Source: Helicobacter sp. MIT 00-7814 (GTDB lineage: Bacteria; Campylobacterota; Campylobacteria; Campylobacterales; Helicobacteraceae). From it: 64,000 nt of DNA. This document shows positions 35,074 through 44,214 of the stretch, in pieces. Location: assembly GCF_003364115.1 (NCBI RefSeq), contig NZ_NXLL01000004.1, positions 1 to 64,000 on the forward strand, given 5' to 3'. The translations under genes and the position numbers were made by a program. Within the stretch, counting starts at the first letter, position 1. Every line of letters begins with the position of its first letter. The notes under the pieces are model-generated. The model ran no database searches and had not been told where the DNA came from. It was given only the letters and a program-made list of their open reading frames with translations.

Positions 35074-36393
35074 CTACTCGCTTTGTGGCAGGGGATTTTT
35101 TGTGACTTTGAGCTTTTGAATGCGTGTGCCGTCCATCTCAATTACTTCAAACTCGCAAGAATGCGCACTGCATGTGTCACCAACTTCTGGCAAACGCCCC
35201 AAAAGTCCAAAAATATATCCGCCGATGGTGAGATGATCGTTTGTTTCATCAATTTGCACGCCTAGCATTTCTTCAAAGCTTTCAATATCAAGCTTCCCGC
35301 TCACTTCATAAGTGTTCTCACTTAGCTGTTTATACTCGCTCACCTTTAAATCATGCTCATCAGAAATATCGCCCATCACTTCCTCGATGATGTCTTCCAT
35401 CGTCAAAAGCCCCGAAGTCCCGCCAAACTCATCAACCACAAGCGCGGTGTGAATCTGCTGGCGCTTCATTGTGGTGAGGATTTCAGAGATATGCGCGGAT
35501 TCTGGGACGATGATCATTTTGCGCACGAGAGAAAGCATATTACGCTCTTTTTTCTCCACAAGACTTTCAAGCAAGTCGCGGATATGTATCATTCCTAAAA
35601 TATTATCCTTAGAATCTGTATAGTAAGGATAGCGCGTGTGGTTGGTCTCTAGCACGATTTTTAGATTCTCTTCATAGCTATCTTCGGCGTTGAGACATAC
35701 CATATCTTTGCGCGGTGTCATAATCTCTTTTGCCAAAATATCTGAAAAATCCACCGCGTTTTTGATAATCTCACCTTCAATAGAATCTATATAGCCACCT
35801 TTCAAACTCTCTCCAACGATGATTTTAAGCTCCTCATCAGAATGCGCTAACTCGCCTTCTTTTGCCTGCGTGATGCCAAGCCTTTTTAAGAAAAATAGCG
35901 CGAGCAAATCAAAAAGATGGATAAAAGGATAAAACGCGATCCAAAAATAATGCAAAGGTTTTGCGATAAAAAGCACCATAGATTCTGTCTTTGCAATGGC
36001 AATGGACTTTGGTACAAGCTCGCCTAGCACGACATGAAGCAATGTGATAAAAACAAAAGAAATCGTAATTGAGATAATGTGGATAATGGCATTTTCACCA
36101 TCAAAAGCAAACGCAAAGAAGTAAGAAATAAGCTTTCCGATACCATCTTGACTAACCCAGCCAAGCGCTAAGGAAGCAAGCGTAATGCCAAGCTGTGTGG
36201 CGCTTAGGTAAGTATCAAGGCTTGAAGTGATTTTAAGCGCTAACGAGGCGTTTTTAACGCCATTTTTGGCAAGCTCTTCAAGCTTTGATCTTCTTACTTT
36301 GACAATAGCAAACTCGCTGACAACAAAAAAGGCATTCACAAAAACCAATATAAACGCCAAAAGGACTAAAAAGCCCGAGTGATAGGGATCCAA
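35074..36393 (-). CDS. CNNM/CorC-type hemolysin-family membrane protein
   Basis: 439 residues, TTG start with RBS AAGGAG. N-terminal CNNM/DUF21 domain with four membrane segments (about residues 5-180), two CBS domains (starting MTPRKDMVCL and IIVPESAHISEIL, about 215-340) and a C-terminal CorC_HlyC domain (YEVSGKLDIESFEEM). Proteins of this layout are linked to Mg2+ or Co2+ export; the hemolysin label is historical. It lies directly upstream of gmhB and downstream of pit on the same strand, echoing HP1490-HP1491. Confidence 0.9.
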   Translation of the reverse strand: MDPYHSGFLVLLAFILVFVNAFFVVSEFAIVKVRRSKLEELAKNGVKNASLALKITSSLDTYLSATQLGITLASLALGWVSQDGIGKLISYFFAFAFDGENAIIHIISITISFVFITLLHVVLGELVPKSIAIAKTESMVLFIAKPLHYFWIAFYPFIHLFDLLALFFLKRLGITQAKEGELAHSDEELKIIVGESLKGGYIDSIEGEIIKNAVDFSDILAKEIMTPRKDMVCLNAEDSYEENLKIVLETNHTRYPYYTDSKDNILGMIHIRDLLESLVEKKERNMLSLVRKMIIVPESAHISEILTTMKRQQIHTALVVDEFGGTSGLLTMEDIIEEVMGDISDEHDLKVSEYKQLSENTYEVSGKLDIESFEEMLGVQIDETNDHLTIGGYIFGLLGRLPEVGDTCSAHSCEFEVIEMDGTRIQKLKVTKNPLPQSE

Positions 36394-36450
36394 AAATGCT
36401 CCTTGTAATTTAATAAAAAGCTAATTGTAGCAAAGCTGTTTTAAAAAATG

Positions 36451-38034
36451 CTAAATTACAAAATCAATACTCATCGCAATATAGCACGCAATCCCGCCAA
36501 GCACCGCTGAAATAGGCACGGTTATGAGCCATGAAGCGACAATTTTATTTATCGCGCTGCGTTTGACAAGCTCATTTTTATAAGCTTTTTTGAGATTCTT
36601 TTTTTCCTTTTTGCTGAAATTGAGCGCATGTTTGTTTTTGCTATCTTTTAAGGATTTAAGAATCACGCCTTTTTGCTTCACGCTTGCTTTATTAAAGCTT
36701 GTCAAAAAGCGCTCAACTTCTGCAGAATCTTTCCCTCTGTGCGCGTCTATAATGGTTTGTTGCATTTCATAATAGCGCTTTTTAAGGTATTCCCTCAAAA
36801 ATCCAACGCCAAAAATCGCGCCAATGGTTACATGCGTAGAACTCACAGGCAAGCCCAATTGTGAAGCGAGCAAAACCGTTATCGCCGCGCTCATCGCTAC
36901 GCAAAACGCGCGGATTTTGTCAAGCTCGGTGATTTCATTCCCCACCGTGCGGATAAGGCGCGGCCCATAAAGTGCAAGCCCAATTGAAATCCCAAGCCCA
37001 CCGATAAAAAGCACCCAAAGTGGCACGCCAGCCTTACTTCCAGAAAGCTCACCACCTAGAGAATCTAGCGCTTGATTAATCGCAGCAAGTGGTCCAATGG
37101 CGTTTGAGACATCATTTGCACCATGCGCGAAGCTTAGCATCGCCGCGGCAAAAATAAGCGGAATGGTAAAAAGCGTGCCGATATCTTCTTTTGTATTTGT
37201 CAAGGTTTGCACCCTTTTTGACACCAAAGGACGCGCGATAAAATACACAATTAGCGCAATTGCAAACGATATGGCAAGTGCCAAAGTAAAGCTAATAGGC
37301 AGAATCTGTTTTAAGCCTTTCATCAACATATAAAGCACAAAAGCAAACGACATAAGGAAAACCAACAGCGGCACAACAAGCTTTGCGGCGGCTTGCTTGT
37401 TTTCTTTGTAAGTGATGGTGTTTTTAATCAGCACCAAAAACAGCACCGCAATCACACCCCCCATAATCGGCGAAATAATCCAGCTAGAAGCGATGCGCCC
37501 AAGCTCCGCCCAATTCACCACGCTAAAGCCACCAGCCACAATCCCAGCGCCCAAAATCCCGCCTACAAGCGAATGCGTCGTGGAAACCGGCGCACCGATA
37601 AAAGTCGCCAAATGTAGCCACAGCGCAGAAGATAGCAACGCGCCGAGCATCACGCAAATAAAGACTTTAGAATCTTGCACAGATTCTGGCGCGATGATGC
37701 CAGATTTTATCGTATCGACCACATCTGCACCCGCCACAATCGCGCCAAGCGCTTCAAAAATCGCCGCTATGCCAATCGCGCCAAGTAGCGTAATGGCTTT
37801 TGAGCCCACAGCCGGACCGACATTATTTGCGACATCGTTTGCGCCGATATTCATCGCCATATACGCGCCAATAACTGCTGAAAACACCAGCACCAGCACA
37901 TTTGCACTTGCCCCAAACACAATAGCTATAAGCGACACAGCGATGAAAAACACCAGCACGATGGCAATTTTGATACTATCGCTTAAGTTATTTTGATTTG
38001 CCTTTTCAATCTGTTTAACAACCTTGATATCCAT
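36451..38034 (-). CDS. pit: Inorganic phosphate transporter, Pit family
   Basis: 527 residues, around ten to twelve membrane segments. The inverted-repeat signatures GANDVANNVGPAVGSKA and GANDVSNAIGPLAA are both present, as is GAPVSTTHSLVGGILGAG paired with LGLPVSSTHVTIGAIFG. Transports phosphate (as metal phosphate or with Na+/H+). A cytoplasmic loop near residues 430-490 is long and basic (KKEKKNLKKAYKN). A CNNM/CorC gene follows 57 bases downstream. Confidence 0.93.
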   Translation of the reverse strand: MDIKVVKQIEKANQNNLSDSIKIAIVLVFFIAVSLIAIVFGASANVLVLVFSAVIGAYMAMNIGANDVANNVGPAVGSKAITLLGAIGIAAIFEALGAIVAGADVVDTIKSGIIAPESVQDSKVFICVMLGALLSSALWLHLATFIGAPVSTTHSLVGGILGAGIVAGGFSVVNWAELGRIASSWIISPIMGGVIAVLFLVLIKNTITYKENKQAAAKLVVPLLVFLMSFAFVLYMLMKGLKQILPISFTLALAISFAIALIVYFIARPLVSKRVQTLTNTKEDIGTLFTIPLIFAAAMLSFAHGANDVSNAIGPLAAINQALDSLGGELSGSKAGVPLWVLFIGGLGISIGLALYGPRLIRTVGNEITELDKIRAFCVAMSAAITVLLASQLGLPVSSTHVTIGAIFGVGFLREYLKKRYYEMQQTIIDAHRGKDSAEVERFLTSFNKASVKQKGVILKSLKDSKNKHALNFSKKEKKNLKKAYKNELVKRSAINKIVASWLITVPISAVLGGIACYIAMSIDFVI

Positions 38035-38567
38035 GAGAAGATCCTAAGCCTTAAAAATGAATAGCATTTATACTACCTTAATTCTATTTGCGCGTAGCAA
38101 TTTTTTGCGAAATTTCAAATTTTATGGCAAAAAATTAACAAAGTTTTATTTATAGGGTTATAAAGTGGCTAAAATCTTGCAATTTCTGCTTTTAGATTCT
38201 GAGAAAACTTCAAGCTTTTTTCAATTTAGTTTGTGGCTTGGGCGCTACTATTATTAATTATATAACATTGAAAAAACAATAGACACCTAGAATTTAAGTT
38301 TTGCAAAAATTTTGCCAAAAAATTACTTTGGATTCTCATTTTTGTTGGTATCTTGCGTGGGATTTGGTGCTAGTTGTTCTCATTATATTTTTAAAAGTGA
38401 AAATATTTGAGAGCAAATGTTTAAAAAAGTAACGAGAAAATGAAAAATTTTACAAATTTCACGCTTTTTTCTCAAATTTAAGGAAATACAAAAAAAAAAA
38501 AAAACTAGAATTGCGCTTTGAAAATCATTCTTAGATTTTCTAAAAATAACTTAAGGAGCCTTAAAAT
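38035..38567. other. 533-base AT-rich spacer between pit and the TonB receptor
   Basis: Divergent regulatory region with no convincing gene. It contains TATTATTAATTATATAA (38249-38265), a weak match to the AT-rich Fur box of Helicobacter. An inverted repeat runs CTCA..ATATTTT to AAAATAT..TGAG (38379-38412). There is an A15 run at 38490-38504. A 32-codon open frame from 38055 is not credible. A small RNA cannot be excluded. Confidence 0.5.
38490..38504 (+). repeat. A15 homopolymer in the TonB-receptor promoter region
   Basis: Fifteen A residues, ending 63 bases before the receptor start codon. Tracts like this change length easily and can alter promoter spacing. Confidence 0.85.
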
Positions 38568-40730
38568 ATGATACGCTTTTCAAAACTACGCACAAAAGGT
38601 GCGTTTTTACTGCCTTTGAGTGTCGCGCTAAGCCTAAGTTTAGCAAATGCTGATGAGCTAAGCCAAAGTAGCGCGAGCGCAACAACCAGCACCAGCACAG
38701 AATCCACAGATTCCAAAGTGGAAAATATGGATAAAGTCAAGCTCAATCGCTCTGTAATCACCGCTAGCGGGTATGAGCAGGATATCAAAGAAGCGAGCGC
38801 TAGCATTTCTGTGATTGGTAAGGAGGAGCTAGAGACAAAGCCTTACCGCGATATCGCCGAGGCGGTGGCAGATGTGCCGGGTGTGGATATCCAGCGGAGC
38901 AAAACGGGCGGATTTAACATTTCTATGCGTGGCTTTGAGTCGCAATATACGCTCATTCTCATTGATGGTAAGCGCCAAAATCCAAGCGATGCGTTTAATA
39001 AAAACGGCTTTAACGCGGTAAATACGAGCTTTATGCCACCGCTTTCGATGATTGAGCGCATCGAGGTTATCCGCGGTCCAGCTTCTACGCTCTATGGCTC
39101 TGATGCGATAGGTGGTGTGATAAACATTATCACTAAGAAAAACCCTGATAAATTCTCCGGCTCTATCGCGCTAGAATCTACATTCCAAGAGGATAGGCTT
39201 ACTTATGGGAACTCTCAAGGTGTGAGTGGTTACCTCGCAATCCCGCTCATTAGCAAAACGCTTTCACTCTCTGTGCGCGGGAAAACCTACAGCAAAGAAT
39301 CTTCGCGCTGGGTGCTACCAAATGGCAATATCCAAGGCAACACAGCCGGGCTTTTTAGTCAATATAATTTCGGCGGACGCTTAAACTACACGCCAAATGC
39401 AAGTAATAATATCTACCTTGATGGGGAATTTTACCACCAAGGCGTGATGGGGACTTCGCTCTATGGCACGACACTTACTTCTGCTAATCCGCAAAGCATT
39501 TATCAAAAAACAAACGCTGTGCTAAACCATGATGGCGACTACAGCTTTGGGAAGTGGAATACCTACTTGCAGTATGGCTCTACGGATAATTCTAGTAGCA
39601 CGACTGCGCTTTTTAGCAACAACTACATTGCCAAAACGCAACTTGTCGCACCGCTTGATTTAGGCGCGTTTGGCTTTATGAAGCTAAGCGGTGGCGGGGA
39701 AGTGTGGCATGAGTCCTTTAAAGATGGCTCTACAGGTAATGGCGTGACTGACATTAGCTACAAAACACTTTATCAAACGCAATCTGCACTTTTCTTAGAA
39801 GATGAATATACGCTAACTGAGTGGCTTACGCTCACAGGTGGCGCGCGCTACACTTATGGAAGCGTGTTTCATTCAGCCTTCACACCTAGAATCTACGCGG
39901 TGTTTAAGCTAGCGGATTTTTGGACGCTTAAAGGCGGGGTTTCTACCGGCTACAAAACGCCTTCTATTAAAGAAACAATTAATGGTATTTATGAGTTAAA
40001 CTCATTAGGAGCTAATCCACGCTATGGGAATCCAAACCTTCGCCCAGAATCAAGTATTAACTATGAAATCGGCACGGACTTTGACTTTGAAGCGTTTAAT
40101 CTCAATGTGACAGGATTCTATACAGACTTCACTGACAAGATTGCGTATGATACCATTCAGCCGGGTAGTATGGTAGGGCATGGCACTTATGATGATGTTC
40201 TTTGTGATCCAATATCAGCACCAAATCGCACTCCAACATGTAGCGTGCGTGTGAATCTTAATAAAGTGTATGCTACAGGTGTGGAGACGCTCTTTAAGAT
40301 AAAGCCAATTTATGGAATCTCTTTTGACACAAGCTACACTTTCACGCATTCTAAGCAACTCACAGGCTCAAATAAAGGGCAACCAATCCAAAACCAGCCA
40401 AAGCATTTGCTTATCGCAAAGCTAAATTACAACTACAAGGATTTTAATGCCTATCTAAAATCCACAAGTCGCCTTAAAACGCCGGTTTCGCCAAGCTCAA
40501 GGCAGTATTTGGGGGATTACTATAAAGATTCTACGATTGTGGATTTGGGGCTAAACTACCGCTTCAATAAAACCTTGCTTTTGTCCTTTGTGGTAAATAA
40601 TCTTTTTAATCAAAAGATTCAATATATTTTTACAGGAACAAGCAGAAATGGATCTCCTACCTACGCAAACGCTTACCAAAATTTCTTTGATGGGCGCAAT
40701 TACTGGGTAAGCCTCAAATACGATTTCTAA
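38568..40730 (+). CDS. TonB-dependent outer-membrane receptor
   Basis: 720 residues. Signal peptide (cleavage near SLANADE), a Ser/Thr-rich stretch, a possible TonB box (NRSVITASG), the plug domain (about 55-190; VPGVDIQR, SMRGFESQYTLILIDG, YGSDAIGGVINIITKK) and a 22-strand barrel ending in NYWVSLKYDF with terminal Phe. Resembles catecholate siderophore or colicin-type receptors such as FepA/CirA, but the ligand cannot be told. RBS AAGGAG. Upstream AT-rich inverted repeats may bind Fur. No TonB/ExbB/ExbD genes for iron uptake adjoin. Confidence 0.9.
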   Translation: MIRFSKLRTKGAFLLPLSVALSLSLANADELSQSSASATTSTSTESTDSKVENMDKVKLNRSVITASGYEQDIKEASASISVIGKEELETKPYRDIAEAVADVPGVDIQRSKTGGFNISMRGFESQYTLILIDGKRQNPSDAFNKNGFNAVNTSFMPPLSMIERIEVIRGPASTLYGSDAIGGVINIITKKNPDKFSGSIALESTFQEDRLTYGNSQGVSGYLAIPLISKTLSLSVRGKTYSKESSRWVLPNGNIQGNTAGLFSQYNFGGRLNYTPNASNNIYLDGEFYHQGVMGTSLYGTTLTSANPQSIYQKTNAVLNHDGDYSFGKWNTYLQYGSTDNSSSTTALFSNNYIAKTQLVAPLDLGAFGFMKLSGGGEVWHESFKDGSTGNGVTDISYKTLYQTQSALFLEDEYTLTEWLTLTGGARYTYGSVFHSAFTPRIYAVFKLADFWTLKGGVSTGYKTPSIKETINGIYELNSLGANPRYGNPNLRPESSINYEIGTDFDFEAFNLNVTGFYTDFTDKIAYDTIQPGSMVGHGTYDDVLCDPISAPNRTPTCSVRVNLNKVYATGVETLFKIKPIYGISFDTSYTFTHSKQLTGSNKGQPIQNQPKHLLIAKLNYNYKDFNAYLKSTSRLKTPVSPSSRQYLGDYYKDSTIVDLGLNYRFNKTLLLSFVVNNLFNQKIQYIFTGTSRNGSPTYANAYQNFFDGRNYWVSLKYDF

Positions 40731-40760
40731 GATTCTCTAACTTTAAGCGCAGGCGGATTT

Positions 40761-41945
40761 CTAATCCTTTGCGCCTTTGAGTGCGAAAAATCCTAGAATC
40801 CCCACACTCACGCAACAAATCCCAATAATCACGCTTGTGGCGATAAAGATATTTTCCCCTATACTCGTTAGTGGTGCGATAATCCCGCCAAATGCAAAAA
40901 TCACAAAGCCCAAAATCGCAGACGCATTCCCGGCATTTTTGCGCTCTAGTTCCATTGCCAGCGCGCTAGAAGTGGGCAACACAAGCCCTAAGAAAACAAT
41001 CGTCATACCAAAGCCAATTTCTGTAAAAAGCAAGCTCGGATTAGAATTTAGCACCAAAAAAGTGCAGATCCCGCATACAAAAATCCCTATAATGCCAACT
41101 TTGAGCGCGCGATATTCGCTTTTAAAAAGTGGTGTGCTCCCCGCACCTATGCTAATGCAAAGCGCCACACCAGCAAAGCACAGCCCACATTCTAGCTCAT
41201 TTAGCCCGAAATGCTCTTCAAAAATAAAACTGCTCGCACCAATAAAACTAAACATAATCCCCATCGCAAAGCCCTGTGTGAGCGCATAAAGCATAAATTG
41301 CTTATTTTTTAGAATATGCAAAAATGAAAAGCTCTCTAAAAAGCCTCCGCTAATGCGCCGTTGCTTTGGCAGACTTTCTTTAAAAAAGAGAATCGTTGCA
41401 AAAAGCAACACACCAAGCGCTAAAAGCACGCTAAAGATTCCATGCCAGTTTGTATATTGCAACAAAATCCCACCAAAAATAGGCGCGCAAATAGGCGCTA
41501 AACCTTGCACGACACCAAGCAAGGCGAAAAACTTCGCTAACTCTTCGCCCTCAAACAAATCCGCCACGATGGATCGCGCAATCACAATCCCGCCACTGCC
41601 CGCAATCCCCTGTGCTAGGCGAAATGTGATAAAAGAGTAAATATCCCACGCCAGCAAACATGCAATTGTCGCAATGATAAAAAGCCCGAGTGAGAGCTGT
41701 AAAATCCTCTTGCGCCCGTATTTATCACTCAATGGACCCATAAGCAACTGCCCAAATGCAAGTCCGATAAGCGAACAGGTAATGGAAAGCTGGACAAGCG
41801 AAGAAGTCGTGCTAAACACGCCCACAAGTCCGGGCAATGCCGGCAAGTAAAAATCCGTCACAAATGGACCCAGCGCGGACAAAAGCCCGAGATTTAGCAA
41901 AAGATACAATTTTGAGTTTTTTTCATCAGAATTTTTCGCGGACAT
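40761..41945 (-). CDS. MFS drug-resistance transporter, Bcr/CflA type
   Basis: 394 residues, twelve predicted membrane helices. The family's opening FVTDFYLPALPGL and the MFS loop motif GPLSDKYGRKR are clear, and RLAQGIAGSGGIVIARSIVADLF is typical of Bcr/CflA exporters. The substrate could be bicyclomycin-like drugs, peptides or others. Convergent with the TonB receptor, 30 bases apart, with an imperfect GGATT/AATCC hairpin between them. Confidence 0.9.
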   Translation of the reverse strand: MSAKNSDEKNSKLYLLLNLGLLSALGPFVTDFYLPALPGLVGVFSTTSSLVQLSITCSLIGLAFGQLLMGPLSDKYGRKRILQLSLGLFIIATIACLLAWDIYSFITFRLAQGIAGSGGIVIARSIVADLFEGEELAKFFALLGVVQGLAPICAPIFGGILLQYTNWHGIFSVLLALGVLLFATILFFKESLPKQRRISGGFLESFSFLHILKNKQFMLYALTQGFAMGIMFSFIGASSFIFEEHFGLNELECGLCFAGVALCISIGAGSTPLFKSEYRALKVGIIGIFVCGICTFLVLNSNPSLLFTEIGFGMTIVFLGLVLPTSSALAMELERKNAGNASAILGFVIFAFGGIIAPLTSIGENIFIATSVIIGICCVSVGILGFFALKGAKD

Positions 41946-42066
41946 ACAAACCCCTTGTTTGAAATTAAGCGCGTAATTATAATATATTTGCTTAAGAAAA
42001 GTGTGAAAGGCAAAAGCATTAGCGCAAGTTAAAAGTCACGCGAGGCACAGATTCACAAAGAAGCTT

Positions 42067-42675
42067 TCACGCAAAAACTTCTTTAAGCAGATTCTTATAA
42101 AGCGAGGCATTTTGGCGCAAAGTCGCACGCAGAAACTTATACTCCGCGCAAAATTCCCCGACAAGATTCCAAAAAGCTTTTGAGTGATTTTTATGCGTGA
42201 TGTGTGCGAGCTCATGCACCACCACATAGCGCACGCATTCCCTCGGCGCGAAGCAAAGCATCAGCGAAAAGGACAAATCATTTTTATGCGTGCAAAGCCC
42301 AAAATAACTTTTTGCTTTTTTTGTCTTTAGCTTGCCAAATTCCACGCCCATAAGCTTTGTAAGATTCTCACATTCAGCATACAAGAAACTTTCAAGCGCA
42401 CTTTTTAGCTCTTTGGCTGGATTTGCAAATTCGCCCTTTTGTCGCCATTCTCCAAAATACAGAATCCGCCCATTTTCGCGCAAGGAATGAAAATGCGCTT
42501 CTTGTTGCTGGAATTTTTGAATCTGGGATTCTATCCATGCGCGGTTTTGCTCGATTATTTGCGTGCAGTGGGCTTTTGTGTAGCTTTTTGGCACGCTTAA
42601 AATGACATTTTGAGAATCTTTCACACTTAAGCGCGCAGTGCGTTTTGTGCGTTTTATGATGGTTATTTCAAACAT
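42067..42675 (-). CDS. YgjP-type zinc metallopeptidase (M48/DUF45)
   Basis: 202 residues. The active site HELAHITHKNH matches HExxH followed by a third His, as in YgjP/DUF45 proteins. The preceding SLMLCFAPRECVRYVVV and the C-terminal FWNLVGEFCAEY fit the family. The frame is open to 42798, but that overlaps the divergent rplI gene; MFEITIIKRTKRTARL from 42675 is the usual start. Substrate unknown. Confidence 0.85.
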   Translation of the reverse strand: MFEITIIKRTKRTARLSVKDSQNVILSVPKSYTKAHCTQIIEQNRAWIESQIQKFQQQEAHFHSLRENGRILYFGEWRQKGEFANPAKELKSALESFLYAECENLTKLMGVEFGKLKTKKAKSYFGLCTHKNDLSFSLMLCFAPRECVRYVVVHELAHITHKNHSKAFWNLVGEFCAEYKFLRATLRQNASLYKNLLKEVFA

Positions 42676-42733
42676 TGCTAGACTTTGTAATAAATTTTTG
42701 GCATTATACAGGCTTTTATAAAAGGAGCGCGCG

Positions 42734-43183
42734 ATGAAAGTATTATTAATCCAAAATGTGCAAGGGCTGGGCAAAGCTGGCGAGATACATGAGGTCAAAG
42801 ATGGCTACGGGCAGAATTTCCTTATCGCTAAAGGTAAAGCAAAGCTCGCAACAAACGAGGTTATAAACCGCTATAAGCACGAGCAAAAACAGCTTGAGCA
42901 AAAAAAGGCGCTTGAGCTAGCCGAGCAAAAACAGCTCGCAAGCACGCTAGATTCTCTTACATTAACTTTGAGTAAAAAGGTTGGCGCAAATGATGCGCTT
43001 TTTGGCTCGATTACAAAAGATGAGATTGCGCACGCGTTAGAGGCGCATTCAAAGGTGAGTATCGATAAAAAATGGATTGTGCTAAATGAGCCTATCAAGC
43101 ACCTAGGCACTTTTAAGGTTGGTATAAAAATCGGCAATGGCATAAGCGCGCAACTCACGCTTCATGTCGTGGCGGAATCTTAG
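42734..43183 (+). CDS. rplI: 50S ribosomal protein L9
   Basis: 149 residues. N-terminal rRNA-binding domain with KVLLIQNVQGLGKAG, then DGYGQNFLIAKGKA, a long charged connecting helix, and a C-terminal domain (HLGTFKVGIKIGNGI). RBS AAAGGAG. No hslV/hslU neighbour; an ankyrin protein follows after 14 bases. Confidence 0.97.
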   Translation: MKVLLIQNVQGLGKAGEIHEVKDGYGQNFLIAKGKAKLATNEVINRYKHEQKQLEQKKALELAEQKQLASTLDSLTLTLSKKVGANDALFGSITKDEIAHALEAHSKVSIDKKWIVLNEPIKHLGTFKVGIKIGNGISAQLTLHVVAES

Positions 43184-43197
43184 CAAAAAGGTTAGAT

Positions 43198-43761
43198 ATG
43201 CAAAAAGATTCTAAAAAAGCACAAAATACGCAGGGCGTGCAAAATACGCAAGGCACGCGGGATTCCACTTTGCAGGATTCTGCTTTGCAAGATTCTGTTT
43301 TAAGTGATGAAGAGCGACAAAAGCTCGAAGAGCTATGCGCGCAGAGTTTTGACTTCGCACGCGCTGATGATGTGGAATCACTAAAAATACTTCTAGATTC
43401 TGGGCTAAATGTCAATCTCGCTAACGAGCAGGGAAACACGCTCATCATGCTTGCGGCGTATAATAATAGCTTGGCGTGTGCGCGACTGCTCCTTGAGCGC
43501 GGGGCAGATGTGGATAAGCGCAATGATAAGGGGCAGACACCGCTTGCTGGCGTGTGCTTTAAGGGCTATTATGAAATGGCGAAGTTGCTTATCGAGCATG
43601 GCGCGGATGTGGATAGCGAGGGCGCGCTTAGCCCGATGAATTGCGCGATTATTTTTCATCGCGCTGAGATTTTGAAACTTTTGCGCCAACATTCCCGCAA
43701 AAAGCCCTCATTCTTGCAAAAAATCGGCTTTTATTTTTTGACAAAATTTGGGAAAAAATGA
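43198..43761 (+). CDS. Cytoplasmic ankyrin-repeat protein
   Basis: 187 residues. A low-complexity Gln/Thr/Asp/Ser-rich start (repeating DSALQDS and DSVL units) is followed by about four ankyrin repeats, e.g. QGNTLIMLAAYNNSLACARL and KGQTPLAGVCFKGYYEMAKL with the ERGADVD/EHGADVD turns. No signal peptide. The C-terminus is basic and hydrophobic. It probably mediates protein contacts; partner unknown. The repeated D-S pairs are largely encoded by GATTCT words. Confidence 0.8.
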   Translation: MQKDSKKAQNTQGVQNTQGTRDSTLQDSALQDSVLSDEERQKLEELCAQSFDFARADDVESLKILLDSGLNVNLANEQGNTLIMLAAYNNSLACARLLLERGADVDKRNDKGQTPLAGVCFKGYYEMAKLLIEHGADVDSEGALSPMNCAIIFHRAEILKLLRQHSRKKPSFLQKIGFYFLTKFGKK

Positions 43762-43815
43762 GGGTGGATTCTGGAATTTTTAGTCAATATTATAGAATCC
43801 AAAGCAATCCAAAGA

Positions 43816-43974
43816 GATTCTCAAACCACCAAAACGCGTTAGAGAATCTGAGAATCTTATCAATCAAAAAAGGCTATGTATGTGCGCGGAGCTGGAAACA
43901 AAGCGGAATTCACTTCCGCGAAGTTGGAAGCGGAGCGGAGCTTTGGCGAGCAATGCTTGCCAAAGCGATATGAT
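43816..43974 (+). repeat. Dispersed structured intergenic element, copy D1 (upstream of metK)
   Basis: The most complete unit: GATTCTC ... GCGTTAGAGAATC, AATCTTATCAATCAAAAAA, GGCTATGTATGTGCGCGG, stem GCGGAA-TTCAC-TTCCGC (43903-43919), GGAAGCGGAGCGGAG, stem CTTTGGC/GCCAAAG (43941-43965) and terminal CGATATGAT. A second unit follows at once. Confidence 0.85.
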
Positions 43975-43993
43975 TAATAGCACAGAATCCAAA

Positions 43994-44123
43994 GATTCCC
44001 AAACAGCGTTACAAAATCTTACAACCAAATCAACCAAAAAGCGCCGATTATGTGCGCGAAAGCGAAGTGTAAACAAGCTTTCGCGGAGGCGAAGCGGGAT
44101 TTATTCCCGCGAGACGATACCAC
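43994..44123 (+). repeat. Dispersed structured intergenic element, copy D2 (upstream of metK)
   Basis: GATTCCC, AGCGTTACAAAATC, ATCAACCAAAAA, ATTATGTGCGCGAAAGC, stem GCGAAAGC/GCTTTCGC (44056-44084), stem GCGGGA-TTTAT-TCCCGC (44094-44110), then GAGACGATACC. Same plan as copy A with different stem bases. Confidence 0.8.
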
Positions 44124-44173
44124 TAAATGGTATAAAAATTCAAAACACAATACATATTTAGCATTTTTTGTGC

Positions 44174-44179
44174 TACTAT
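44174..44179 (+). promoter_or_regulatory. -10 box (TACTAT) for metK
   Basis: TGTGCTACTATTACG with extended TGC lies 36 bases before the metK ATG, downstream of the two repeat units. metK may therefore not depend on the element for its promoter. Confidence 0.45.
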
Positions 44180-44214
44180 TACGCCGTAAAAAATCCAAAA
44201 CACAAGGTGAGTTT

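Noticed and set aside
38055-38155. A 32-codon open frame in the pit-receptor spacer
   Set aside because: There is no RBS, composition matches random AT-rich DNA, and no conserved feature is visible.
44050-44214. Extended MetK start within the repeat element as the main start
   Set aside because: The standard MetK N-terminus begins at 44215 with a good RBS and promoter; the extension is listed only as a curiosity.
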